A DNA stretch of 64,000 bases from Mortierella sp. BCC40632 (Eukaryota > Mortierellomycota > Mortierellomycetes > Mortierellales > Mortierellaceae), in assembly GCA_011634665.1 (NCBI GenBank), contig WAEK01000001.1, positions 2,416,001 to 2,480,000 of the forward strand. Direction: 5' to 3'. A program made the position numbers and the translations under genes. Below are positions 10,805-21,731 of the stretch, one piece after another. Within the stretch, counting starts at the first letter, position 1, and every line of letters begins with the position of its first letter. The notes beneath the pieces were generated by a model, which did not search any database, had not been told where the DNA came from, and saw only the letters and a program-made list of their open reading frames with translations.

Positions 10805-11471
10805 ATGGTACCCAACCCTGCACTTTCCTCGCCCTGACTCGACTCAGGACAAGTTGCAATTCGCCCATGCCTAGTCTCATTCTAGACTCTATAGTGTAGC
10901 ACTAACACTCAGGAACTCCCCCCTACACTTTTTTTTTATTATTATTATTCCTTAGGCCACTCCTTTCTTTATCGGCGTAGGAATTGCAGGTGCAGCCTAC
11001 GGAACCAGAATTGCCCTCCGTACCTGGGAACTCCATGGTGCCAAGATCATGGCTGCCATTCCTCGGCCCGATTCCATTGGAGCTGGAAAGTTCTACAAGG
11101 GTGGATTCGAGACAAAGATGGACAAGCGGGAGGCTGCATTGATCCTTGGACTCAAGTGAGTTTTCTTTTCTTTTTTTGGGCATTTGAATCGCCTCCCCTT
11201 TTGGTCTCAGTACCACTATTCTCCACGTCCCTGCTCCTTCTTTCTTTTTTCTAACAATGAACAACTCTCTCTCTCTCTTTTTTTTTTTTTTTTTTTATTT
11301 CCTCCTCCTCTCTCTTTACCATAAAATGAAAATAGAGAGTCCGGTTTGAACACACCAAAGCTCAAGGAAGCGCATCGTAGAATCATGTTGCTCAACCATC
11401 CTGATCGTGGCGGTTCCCCCTTCTTGGCCTCCAAAATCAACGAGGCCAAGGACCTTCTCGATAAAAAGTAA
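10805..11471 (+). CDS. PAM18: Mitochondrial import J-protein Pam18/Tim14
   Basis: J-domain co-chaperone of the TIM23 import motor; it stimulates mtHsp70 at the matrix face of the inner membrane. Exon 2 is 10956-11155 and exon 3 is 11336-11471. Exon 1 is inferred as a lone ATG at 10805-10807 followed by donor GTACCC. The total is 112 aa, matching the family (DNAJC19 size). A membrane helix opens the protein ([16 protein letters not shown]), and the degenerate J domain carries the essential HPD in LLNHPDRGG near the C-terminus. Exon 2 ends with donor GTGAGT in phase 2; exon 3 starts after AATAG and the phase agrees. The ATG-only exon has an unusual donor and needs a transcript. Confidence 0.88.
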
Positions 11472-11869
11472 ACAGGAACACTCAAAAAAATGTTTAACAG
11501 CCAGGGTCAGGACGACTTGCACCTATTTTCTTCTCCCTTTTCTTTTCTTTTTTTTTTTATCTTCGTTTCCCTAGCATCTACTACGAACACACTAGACAAC
11601 CTCGGCACTTGTAACAATATCGTATAATTAAAAAAAAAAAAAAAAAAAATTGATAGGTTTTTGCTCAGACTCTGGCCCTGCAGGGGCGAAGAAAAAAAAA
11701 AAAAAAAAAAAAAAAAGGAGAGGGCTAATACTTTTTGGCAAATGCGCTGTGTTTCATTGAACTTCGATTTCTACAAGTAAAAAACTGTCTTCCCTTCCCC
11801 ACCACCTCCATACCACACACATCCCACCACGTGGGATGTCAATCACTTCTCATCGTCTTTTTATTTTTC
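11472..11869. other. convergent intergenic region, PAM18 / eIF3d
   Basis: About 400 bp with T and A runs (near 11549, 11631 and 11691). No coding signal. Holds the 3' ends of both genes. Confidence 0.5.
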
Positions 11870-13113
11870 TTAGGCGGTCTCGGGCTCTGCCTCATCAGCC
11901 TCCTCAGCCTCCTCAAAGGTGGTCTTGGGGACAGAGTAAAGGCGGATGACAGGCTTGTTGGGATCCTTGACAAGGACATACTTGCCCTCTGGGAGCTTGA
12001 GAGCAAGATCAACAACAGTCTTGACAATACCCCATCCGTTCGTGATCTGGAGGTTCATCTGAGAAGCAAACTCCTTGGGACGGCAGATCTGAGTTCCCAA
12101 GATGGCGTGTCTTGCAGCATCCTTGGGGTTTGTACGGGAGATAAAACTATTTCAAAAAAAAAAAAAAAAAAAAAAAAAAAGGGTATTGTTATATGTTAAT
12201 ATAGTCTTCTCCTTTACCAAAGGAACTAGTTTCAAGAAAAAGCATACCCATCACAAAAAACCAAATCTTACCCAAGCTTCAAGTGATCGCTTCCAGAGAG
12301 CATGGTCTGGACAACCCAGCGAGAGAGCTTGCAGCTGTTGTTCTTCATCTCAGTTGCAACGACAGCACCACGCTGAGAATCCAACTTTTGTCTCCACTCC
12401 ATGGCTCCTCCAGCACCCTGAGCTCTGGTATCAAATTCGTTCAAGGCCTTGACAGTAATGTACGAATCCTCGCCCTGAGCAGACTTGATAACGGCATCCA
12501 CCTCAGTACGGATGAACAAAGAGATATCCTCCTCCTCGGTGGTCGAGAGATCAAACTTGCGGTAACGGTATCCGGCCAAAGGAGCCGAGTCATCATCACC
12601 ATAGAAGGGGTTGGGGTTCTCGAGATCAACGACCTGCTCCGAGTTGACGACCTGGGCAGCAAAGTTGGTGTTGATATAGGTGGCCTCCAAGGAAAGAGCG
12701 CTGGGCGAGTTGATGTTGTCCTTGTCTCCAGTGTCCATGGGAGGATCGTTCGAGTTCTCGTTGACAGAGACATAATCCAACTGGCTGCCCTCTCTGGTGT
12801 CGAAAATGACCTTATCGCCCTCTCTCGAGATGACAATGTCCCATGGGTAGACGGAGCGGGGAGCGGTCATCAAGACTCCAATGATGGTATCCGTGGCGAA
12901 GACGCGCTGCTCTCCCTCGGCTCCAGATTCGGCAATCAAGTTGCTGAGGATAGGATCGTCGGATGTTGTCACGTTGTCGTGCTCGCGATCCACCTGCTGA
13001 AGAACCTTCTCCTGCTTGGTGTTGACACGGTCATAGATCTTGTCGTAGACGGCAATAGAACCGTGAAGCGAACTATAAGGGAAAGAGTATTTAGCATTAG
13101 CATGGAAGCAATT

Positions 13114-13158
<45 letters not shown>

Positions 13159-13814
13159 GCATCTAGTCATATTAGGTTGTGCAAAAATAAATAAAAAAAA
13201 AATGAAAAAAAAAAATACACACATACATATCATCGGGCTCGGGAACCTCGAACTGGAGCTTGTTCAAACGAGCAAACTCGATCTCCTCAAGCATGGTCCA
13301 GTCCGATCCGACCTTGACTGAAGCATCACGGACACGCTGGTTGCGATCAAAGTCTCTCCAGTTGCTGTAACCACGGCGACCACCGCGCTGACCACCTGCC
13401 TGCTGACGACCACCGCCAAAGCCTCCACGGTTGCCACCCAAACGTTGGAACTGACCGCGCTGTTGACCCTGCTGACGGAATCCACCACGGCCTCCACGCT
13501 GACCGGTGGAAGACTTGAAGCCAGAGGATTTCTTCTGACCAGTGGAACGGTTGTCGACAACCGAGAACGAAGCCTCGTCCTCGGCGTGCTGGTAGTTGAA
13601 GGCGCTAGCAGTGTTGCTTCCGAATGGGACATAGTTGTCTAGGTGGGATTGAAGTAAGGGTAGAAATGACCAGTTGTTGATCGGTCAGTTGAGATGAAAA
13701 AGAGAGAGAGAGTGAGAGAGAGAGAGAGAGAGAGAAAAAAAAAAAAGTCGGTTCCTGGAAGGAAGGGGGAAAAAAGCTTTTGCTCGAAGGGGGAGAGAGA
13801 GAAAAAGGAGGTAG

Positions 13815-13894
<80 letters not shown>

Positions 13895-14145
13895 ATCAAT
13901 GCACTGGTTCCATGTGCATTACCTCTGTAGTTGCGGAATCCTGAGCGACCACCACGCTGATCACCAGCTCCTCCACGACCATCTTTGCCCTGGGCACCCT
14001 CAGGGGTATTCCAATCGGCAATACGACCCAACTTGTCAGCCTTGGAGTAGGGCGCATAAGGAATGTCGCGGAACTGGGCGCTAAGACCAACAGGTCCCCA
14101 GCCGCTCTGCGAGTCGGAGACTGCGGGCAACTTGAATGCGGACAT
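11870..14145 (-). CDS. Translation initiation factor eIF3 subunit D
   Basis: eIF3d, the eIF3 subunit with a cap-binding fold, needed for initiation on selected mRNAs. Exons are 13923-14145, 13227-13638, 12272-13072 and 11870-12146; phases agree and give 570 aa, close to animal eIF3d. It starts MSAFKLPAVSDSQSGWGPVG. An Arg/Gly-rich RNA-binding stretch follows (RGGRGGFRQQG, QAGGQRGGRRGYSNW). Conserved blocks are DWTMLEEIEFARLNKLQFE, MTAPRSVYPWDIVISR and SRTNPKDAARHAILGTQ. The C-terminal tail is acidic. The intron at 13073-13226 contains a T run of about 42 on the plus strand, and the one at 13639-13922 contains GA and A tracts. Tandem with the Crz1-like gene, which ends 240 bp upstream of it. 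Confidence 0.93.
13116..13157. repeat. T42 homopolymer in an eIF3d intron
   Basis: A run of about 42 T on the plus strand, which is A on the eIF3d sense strand. It lies inside the intron between exons 2 and 3. Confidence 0.88.
13852..13893. repeat. GA dinucleotide microsatellite in eIF3d intron 1
   Basis: About twenty GA units directly follow an A tract of about 30. Both lie within the first intron of eIF3d. Confidence 0.88.
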
Positions 14146-14381
14146 GGATGATGATGGGATGATGGATGAACAAAAAGAGACAGGAGGGGGGTTTATCAAA
14201 TGTTTGCCTGCCCAGATCAAGGTTCTCTCACTTTGCGTCTCTCACTCTTTTTTTTATTTTTCATAAAAAAAAAAAGAAAAAAACGTGACTTGTACGTCTT
14301 GGCAGAATTATCGTGTTTACTAACTTTCACCTGGAGCAAGAGAGTAAAGAAAAAAGAAAAGAAAAAAACCACTCCCTCTTT

Positions 14382-15995
14382 TTATTTGCTTATGCCGCAT
14401 CCAGACCGGTTCTTGGGGTTGTTCCGGTGACGGCCAAGAGCATCCAGGCGTGAGAAAGACTTGCCACACCCATTGCACTTGAAAACCTTGTCTCCTCCAT
14501 GAATCTTGACATGACGCTTCAAGTCATGGTTTCGTGCAAAGGCTAACTGGCAGTGACTACACACAAAGGGCCTCTCATCCGTATGTGTCCTCGAATGTGA
14601 CTTGAGGTTGTAAAGACGTGCAAACACTTTTCCACATCCTGGGTGTGTGCATGGGAATTGCGGAGCACCCTCGGGGATGGAGGACGGCAAGTTTTGTCCA
14701 GGAGGTCCTCCCGTTCTTCTGCGCTTACGCTGTGGTACTATTGGCTCTGGTACAACAGGATCTTGAGCGGACCCAAACTGAGACCCTTGAACAGGGAACT
14801 GACCCAGTTGAGGTGCAGCAAATCCTCCACTGGGCTCTACCAGCGCAGACAATCCTGGGATGCCACTGTTGGCAAGCAATGTCTGGAGGGCTTCCTGGAT
14901 CGCTGCGGCATCGGCCACTTGGACACCATCCACCTTTGTGTTTTCTGTCGAGGTCCACTTGATTTGAGTCTTTCCTGTTGTCTTGTCCACCTCGAATGTG
15001 AAGCCATGTCCTGTGTTTTGTCCTGTCGCAGCAGAGGCTGAAGCACTTGCCTGTGCAATGGAAGTATCCACATCATTCCCTTCCTTCAATGTTGACCCAG
15101 TATCAAGTTGCATCGTCTGTATAGAGTTGTCCTGACTCTGGGGGAGGTCGATTCCAAGTGCGGCCACGATATCATGCTTGATACTATTCTCAGCGGCCTT
15201 GTTGTGATTGGCCTCTGCTTGAGTGGCAGCAATGACGGCCTGTGCAAAGGCTGTTGTATCTGCATCTAATTTAGTATCGCCAGTGGTCGTTTGTGATGGA
15301 AAGTTGATGGCTTGCGAGATGGCGATAAGTGGGTCAGCCAAACTGTTTGCGCCCGTCTCTTGATCCTTTGAATGCTCCATCGGTTCTGTTGTTACAATGG
15401 ATGAGGAAGCTTCCGTCGGGTGTGCTACTGTGGACGAGGACAAATCCTCTAGTTTGTGGTCCGAGGTCGTTGGTGGGTCCTTGGGTTGAGTTGTAGATAA
15501 TCCGTTCAAAGAAAGAGCAATCAGCTGTAGTGCACGAGCGGCCTGGTCTTGCTCGATCAATTCCTGGGCAGTCTTTTCCCGTGCTGGCTCTGGAGCCTGT
15601 GCTGCAAGTGATAAAACTTGACTATAGACATTACTGACATCAAAGGCTTGCGCAGATGAATCTTCTTTGATGGCGTCTGTGCTCTCCACACCCGAACCCT
15701 TTACTACAGATGCAGTGACCGATGCCACTGCAGCGGCGGCTGCTTCGACAGCCTCGGCGGATGGTTGATCTCCTTCGCTCATCGACTGAATAGGCGTTGT
15801 GAGTGCTGTGGTTAATGCCACGGCGGCAAATGTGTTGCTAAAGTCCTGCGTGAGATCATTGGGCGCAGGCTTGACATCTTGGTCTTGCTTGGAAGCACTT
15901 GCCGGCGAAGTAGTTGAGTGAATGGGTGCATCGGTGGCCACAGCTGGGGAGGCTGGGGCTGGAGAAGCGTCTTCCTTGCTGGGATCAAGGTCCAT
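14382..15995 (-). CDS. Crz1/Prz1-like C2H2 zinc-finger transcription factor
   Basis: Single-exon gene of 537 aa. The last hundred residues hold three C2H2-type fingers matching the calcineurin-responsive Crz1/Prz1 pattern. Finger 1 contains [19 protein letters not shown]. Finger 2 contains [19 protein letters not shown]. Finger 3 contains [15 protein letters not shown] and closes with Cys instead of a second His, as in yeast Crz1. A basic KRKRRR cluster before the fingers is a probable nuclear signal. The first 420 residues are low complexity, rich in Ala, Ser, Thr and Gln. In yeasts Crz1 moves to the nucleus when calcineurin dephosphorylates it in response to calcium. I did not see an obvious PxIxIT docking motif, so calcineurin control is inferred from the finger type. 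Divergent from the dolichyl-diphosphatase gene. Confidence 0.87.
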   Translation of the reverse strand: MDLDPSKEDASPAPASPAVATDAPIHSTTSPASASKQDQDVKPAPNDLTQDFSNTFAAVALTTALTTPIQSMSEGDQPSAEAVEAAAAAVASVTASVVKGSGVESTDAIKEDSSAQAFDVSNVYSQVLSLAAQAPEPAREKTAQELIEQDQAARALQLIALSLNGLSTTQPKDPPTTSDHKLEDLSSSTVAHPTEASSSIVTTEPMEHSKDQETGANSLADPLIAISQAINFPSQTTTGDTKLDADTTAFAQAVIAATQAEANHNKAAENSIKHDIVAALGIDLPQSQDNSIQTMQLDTGSTLKEGNDVDTSIAQASASASAATGQNTGHGFTFEVDKTTGKTQIKWTSTENTKVDGVQVADAAAIQEALQTLLANSGIPGLSALVEPSGGFAAPQLGQFPVQGSQFGSAQDPVVPEPIVPQRKRRRTGGPPGQNLPSSIPEGAPQFPCTHPGCGKVFARLYNLKSHSRTHTDERPFVCSHCQLAFARNHDLKRHVKIHGGDKVFKCNGCGKSFSRLDALGRHRNNPKNRSGCGISK

Positions 15996-17704
15996 ATTCG
16001 CTGAATGTGCGGCTGAGGGTAAGTAGAGGCTTGCAGTAGAGGCTGAGAATGGCTTGACAAGTTTTCAACGCACCGAGGAAGTATTTGATGGCCCCCTTGG
16101 GCCATCAAAGAAATAACGTCACCGAAAAAATTTTGCTGCGCAAGTCCGATTTAGGCATGGAGAAAAAAAGTCCAAAAAAAATGGTATCTACTATACGTAC
16201 TTAAAACCTTTTAGAATGTGAAAATCTCTTGTGGTGTTCCCAGGGTCTAGCTCAGGAGCCATGATGTTTTATCTTTTTTCTAAGCCAAGGCTGAGAGTAT
16301 CCCTAGAAAGGAAAGGCCAAACACTGACCAATCTCTGCAAGAATAAAGTCAAGAACAAAGACAAAGCAAACATAAGCGAAAGGAAAAGGAGACGGACACT
16401 ACCTAGTAAAAAGAAAGAGGAGAGGAGACACGCTGCCCCTGGCAGGTTCTTGAGGCGACTGTCCAGCAAAAAAAAAAAAAAAGTGAGCATTAGTTCGACA
16501 GCACCATCCAAAAGACGGTATCCATCTAGTAAGATCATGTTTTTCTTCGCGACTATGAGGTAGAAATGGAAGACAAAGTAACCAAGATCCAATAGACCGA
16601 ACCATAATCAGAAGCGTTCCCTCACAACCTGCCTAGAGCAATTGTGTTCCAAAAGGAGCATTTTTGTTTTGCAGACCTTCTTCAGAGAGGTCAGATGGAT
16701 GATAGACAGTCAAACAATGCCAGCGGTAATGTTGGAAGGCCGCTTTGCCCTTATTGAGGAAGAGTATGTGCGTTTAGGCCAGCAAGCCTCGATCAAGGCA
16801 ATGTTATCCCTGGATTGCGCGTGCTGATACATTTTGCCTCGAGGACTTGGGTGTGGCCAATGTTGGTCATGAATTTCTTGGTTCGAACAAAGCAAGGCCA
16901 CTCGGTGGACTGCTTGCCTGTCAATTAGACCTGCCTGTTAACGAGATGTCGGAGCGAACTGATTTGTCTCCCTCACATGCAAACGATCGAGGCCCAGCAA
17001 CAACAGGGAGGGCCTTGGCTGTCCATGCGTTTTGTGTCACCGACTCGGAGTTGTGAACTCGACAAGCTGTTCTCTCGCATGTTATGAAGCGACTCGGTCA
17101 CTCGACGACAGTGGCCGACTTTTTTGGGGAGGACAGAGAGAAATTCTCTTGAGGTTCGAAGAGGATCAACAGGAAAACAAGTCTCCATGCGATCGGAACA
17201 AGTATTTCGCCGCTCCTTTGGAATTCAGCAAGCATTGACATAATGGAACACAGCCCACCACATAAAATGGTAAAAAAGCAAGCTTCCGGGTCAAATTCCT
17301 GCAAGTACAGCATTGAGGGTGTTGACCGCTACAGTATGTTGCATAACCATCTTCCCTGTACCAGAGAAGAGCACGGCGGGGGCATCAAAAGATCTCTTCG
17401 TCATAGCTGAGAGCAGGCACACAGGGACCCACATGTGTATTGGAGTAACGCCCCATTCGGCGTACACGGGTGAATACAAGAAGAAGAAGAAAAAGCTCCA
17501 CAGAGACACTGCACCCCTCTTTTCTTTTCTTTCTTTCCCTTTCCCCTTTCTTTGTCTCTCTTTCACCTGCTTCTCATTCGCTCTTTTCTCTTCCTCCACA
17601 ATTCCCACTTTTGTACAGCATTCGAATCGCTGAGACCCCTCTGATCCATTTCCTTTGAGCATCTATTCCGCCCTTCCTTCCATCCTCTATCACTTGCGCC
17701 CAAG
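15996..17704. other. 1.7-kb divergent intergenic region
   Basis: Lies between the start codons of the Crz1-like gene and the dolichyl-diphosphatase gene and should hold both promoters. The last 200 bases are a CT-rich leader. One stretch at 16663-16824 is open on both strands without a start, splice context or family resemblance. I see no supportable gene. Confidence 0.45.
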
Positions 17705-19231
17705 ATGCAGTCATTGTCTGGTCCCCGTGAGCCAGCACCTGACTCTTCCCAACAACACTCACATCATAATGCAATGGGACGAGATCGGCGACTTCAACCA
17801 CGACAACAGGAGGAACAACCACAACAGCAACAGTATCAACAGCGACAACCATGGTCGTTAATCGGGGCGCTTTCAATTTCCTTGTACCAGTCCATGTCGT
17901 TCTCTCGGTCACCTTCCTTTGAGAGGACAAGGTATATCGTCTCGACCTGCACTTTTATCGCCATTATATACCTCCGCACGCTCCACTGCCTCTTCTTTGG
18001 TACAGGAGCTTTGTCCTGTGCTGTCCTTGGTAAGTGTCACTTCTTTTTTCTCTCTCTCTCTCTCTCTCTCCATTGCCATTTTTGGGGAGTTCTACACTAC
18101 CGCAGCTTTGGTATTTGCTGCACCTTTTGATCATGGCCAAGTTTTTGAGTGTGCGTTTGTGCGTGCGTGTGTTCGCAAGTCGTGTGTGAAAGAGGGTGGA
18201 CACGGGAGAAGGAGCAATAATAACAAGGGGATATGCATAAGATTTTACCGAGACCTGTCCGCTGGCGAGGCCCTGTGCAGATGTGAGTGAGTGTGTGTGT
18301 ATGTGTGTGTGTTGTGTGTGGAGGGGAGAAGGGACACTGTGGGGGGTGTTTGTGTGGAATCTCGAGTTGTTATCCCCCCTGGATTGACCCCCAACTCTGA
18401 ACTTGTGCAACTTGCTTAGCCAAATGCCTTAAACATACCATTCGACAGCCAAGGCCACAAATGGCAGAGCCAACATCTACTTTTGAGACAGATGAGATTA
18501 TTCAAGAGACGTCAGAGCCTTCAAGGACATCCTCAGCCTCTTCGTCCTCCTCTACAAGGCCACCTGTCCAGCAGCCAAGTCCACGCGATTCAGAATCCGA
18601 AACAGACCCATCTAGTTTGCCAACTGAGGAAATGGATGAGATGACAGTTGATCCACTCTCGAACACCGAGTCCCCAACGCTTTCTTTGGCTCCAACAACT
18701 TCACTTCAGAAAGAACAGATGGACGCCACGAACGAACCCAAGGCGATACTGGAGCAACAACGACTTCGAAGACAATGGCGGCGTAAATTCCTTGCTCGTG
18801 CAGACTATGGAATGCCCAGCAGTCATGCTCAATTGGTTGCTTTCTTTGTCAGTTATATTTCATTGCAGCTCGTGCTCATGGAACCCGAGGGCTCTGCAGG
18901 ACAATGGTTTTTGATCCTACTCTTGCAATTGTACGCATGGTCCGTGGTTTGGTCCCGTGTCCGGTTGGGTCGACACACTGTCTGTCAGGTCTTGGTTGGA
19001 GCAGCAGTTGGTACGGTCTACGGAATGGTATGGTTTGCCATCTGGAGCTGGAAAGTTGAAGAGATGATCAAGCATTGGCAGTGGATGGATCGATATGGAG
19101 TCATTCAGGCACGTAAGATGTGGAAACAACTTGATCTAGACCATGCGATGGCTATGGGACGTGCAGGTGGACGATTTTACCTTGGTCAAGGGCAGGAGCA
19201 CCCTCCTTTTGATCGATACCTTCGACTATAG
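17705..19231 (+). CDS. Dolichyl-diphosphatase (PAP2 family)
   Basis: Hydrolyses dolichyl diphosphate to dolichyl phosphate at the ER, recycling the N-glycosylation lipid carrier (CAX4/DOLPP1 family). Exons are 17705-18029 and 18420-19231; donor GTAAGT and acceptor CTTAG join in phase and give 378 aa. All three PAP2 motifs are present: K-x6-RP in KHTIRQPRP (about 113-121), PSSH in YGMPSSHAQ (about 240-243) and SR-x5-H in SRVRLGRHTVCQ (about 286-292). Membrane helices surround them. Two oddities: a Gln-rich N-terminal extension of about 45 residues, and a disordered acidic Ser/Thr-rich insert of about 118 residues between motifs 1 and 2, where human DOLPP1 has about 20. Both make it much longer than the usual 230-240 aa. 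Confidence 0.85.
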
Positions 19232-19445
19232 CATCACGAGTCAGGTGAAGTTGTACCAATGCGTTTTATTACTCACACTCTGTGGGGTAGAATAAAAAAA
19301 AAAGAAAAAATCGCCAACGTGACTGGTGTGCGACGCGAGTCAAAGTGATCAGACATTGAGCATTGTCAAAAAGGGTTTTTGCCCGAACCCTTTTCTCCCA
19401 CGGCTCTCCTAACCATATCCCAAAAAGAAAAAGGAAAAAAAAAAA

Positions 19446-19753
19446 ATGCCTCTCGGAAAAAACCCCACGATCTGTGTGCTCGGATGCGGTACCATGGGTA
19501 TTGCCATCATTCGAGGTACTCTCGATTCGATGGCTGATTCCACCAATGCCTCTGAACTTCAGCCAGGAGGATTCATCGCCTGTGTTCACCAACTGACAAC
19601 CGCCGAGAAACTCAAGGCTGATTTCGGGAGTGACGTTCGAGTGACTCATGGATCTGCAGGAAATGTCAGTGGAGTGACTGAGGCTGATGTCATTCTCCTT
19701 TGGTATGCACCTTGAGATGTATTTGAGACCTCATCGTTATTGATTCATTCAGG

Positions 19754-19786
<33 letters not shown>

Positions 19787-20860
19787 GGCTCTTGGAGTAA
19801 CCCTGTCTTCTTCTGTCACGACTACAACTTTGGGTGGGATCCCATGGTATAAAGCACAAAGCCTCAAGTGGCCAAGTCGGTGCTCTTTAGTCCAGGTATC
19901 CAGGAGGCATTGCGTGGAAAGCTGCTCATCAGTATCTGTGCTGGTGTCACGATCGAGCAACTTCAGTCATGGACCACTCCCACCACAACTATCATTCGTG
20001 CCATGCCCAACACTCCATGCAAGGTCAGTAGGACTCTTTCGAAACAATGCAAAGGCATCTTGGAATGGGAAGCTTTGGGTGTTAACCATGAAAAAAAAAA
20101 TGACAAAATAGATTAGAGAAGGCATGACTATCCTATCTTGTTCGCCAAGCACAGATGAACGATCTATGGAGTTTGCCTCCAACATCTTTTCCACCCTTGG
20201 TCGTTGCAGGGTCCTGGAGGAGAAACATTTGGATGCAGTGACAGCTCTGGCAGGCAGTGGACCAGCATTTGCTTGGTGAGTGAAACCAATCCATCACTAT
20301 TGGAGAAGCCTTCGTACAAACTCCCACTGTTGGCCCCTGTTGATGAACAACACCGTTTTCAACACCAGATTGTATTTGTTAATGGAATATCACTCCTGTC
20401 TCTTGGGCATTTCCCTTGTTATTAGTGTGATGCTGGAAGCCCTTGCAGATGGCGGTGTCATGATGGGACTTCCTCGTGAAGTGGCAACTGAACTTGCTGC
20501 CCAAGGTAAATAACTCACCCCCAATCCAAAGCATATCATAATCATATTTGCTTCAGTCGGGTTTTTAGGGAATATGGCACTACAATAGCATGCTTACGCT
20601 CTTGCTAATCTTTTTTTTTCTTTCTTTCTCTTTGGATTCCTTGCTAATCACTAGTCCTTCAAGGAGCAGCAAGAATGGTCCTCACAACAGGCGCACACCC
20701 TGCGGCAATCAAGGATTCTGTGACAACTCCTGGAGGATGTACCATTGCAGGACTTTTGACTATGGAGGATGGAAAGATTCGTTCCACACTCGCTAGAACC
20801 ATCCAAGAGGCTGCAACAGTCGCTTCGACACTTGGACGCGACAAGAAGAAGGACGATTAA
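19446..20860 (+). CDS. Pyrroline-5-carboxylate reductase
   Basis: Last step of proline synthesis, NAD(P)H-dependent reduction of P5C. Exons are 19446-19702, 19855-20023, 20112-20275, 20426-20505 and 20655-20860; phases agree throughout and give 291 aa, normal for the family. The N-terminal Rossmann motif is ICVLGCGTMGIAIIRG. Other landmarks are LLCTKPQVA after exon joining, AMPNTPCK, the signature VTALAGSGPAFA, and the C-terminal TTPGGCTIAGLLTMEDG. Intron 1 holds an A run of about 31. The yeast name is PRO3. It lies 214 bp downstream of the dolichyl-diphosphatase on the same strand. Confidence 0.94.
19754..19784. repeat. A31 homopolymer in P5C reductase intron 1
   Basis: A run of about 31 A between the donor at 19703 and the acceptor at 19854. 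Confidence 0.88.
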
Positions 20861-21453
20861 GGATCAGAATAAAGATGGTCTATGGTGCGTGTTTATTTAG
20901 ACTCGATGACAATTAGTGATGGGAATCGCTACCAGTGTTCATCCGAACCACGTTAGATTGTCCTATCTTCGATTTGAATTCAAGGCTCTAATGCTTGGAT
21001 CAAGCTTATTCCAAATCGTTCAACGAACTGTGGGGCCACCACCAGAGATTAATACAACCCGCTACAGTCTTGAAGCGAGAAAAAAGATGAGAAAAGGATC
21101 TGCACCAACTAGAGCTTCTCCTAATAAGCAACATTGTATCTAGCATCTTTTTTTTATTGTATTAGTATGCTTTCATTCCCCTCCTAAAGAAAAGGCTTAT
21201 TTAATGAAGGACTTCTTGTTGGTTTATTTGAGGCAACTTGCGGTACCATTCCACTAGGCCTTCTTATTATGACGCAATTCCAACTAAGGCTAGGGAAATA
21301 GGGGGGAGGTTGTGGGTTCGCCTTGAGCTATTCTGTCATCACTTTGGGCATTCGAAATGTTGCAAGTAAAGAGTACACGATGTATCAGTCCCTTCCCCGG
21401 ACAGTATCCCTCCAATTGATTCAGAACAAAAACGTTCCATTTTTTTTTTCAGT

Positions 21454-21688
21454 GCGAGAAATCGATTCCATAGCCACGACAGCTTCGGGGACAGGATGTT
21501 TTGTTTCAAGCCTTTTTCTGTGGTAGAGAGGGATGAGGTTGACACCAACGTCATCGCAGAGGACGAAGTGATGGCGAAGAAGATGGATATGTATTATTTT
21601 CCATTGCCCGTTGACCAACCACGCGTCTAGATGAGCTGTTTCTGTATGATGATAACCATGAAGACGATGAGAAAGGAGAGACAGATGC

Positions 21689-21731
<43 letters not shown>

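Noticed and set aside
12283..13194. 303-codon plus-strand open frame
   Set aside because: Antisense to eIF3d exon 3, and ends in a Phe run encoded by an intronic T tract.
16642..16827. open frame between the Crz1-like gene and the dolichyl-diphosphatase
   Set aside because: Short, both strands open, no homology pattern or splice sites; not enough to call a gene.
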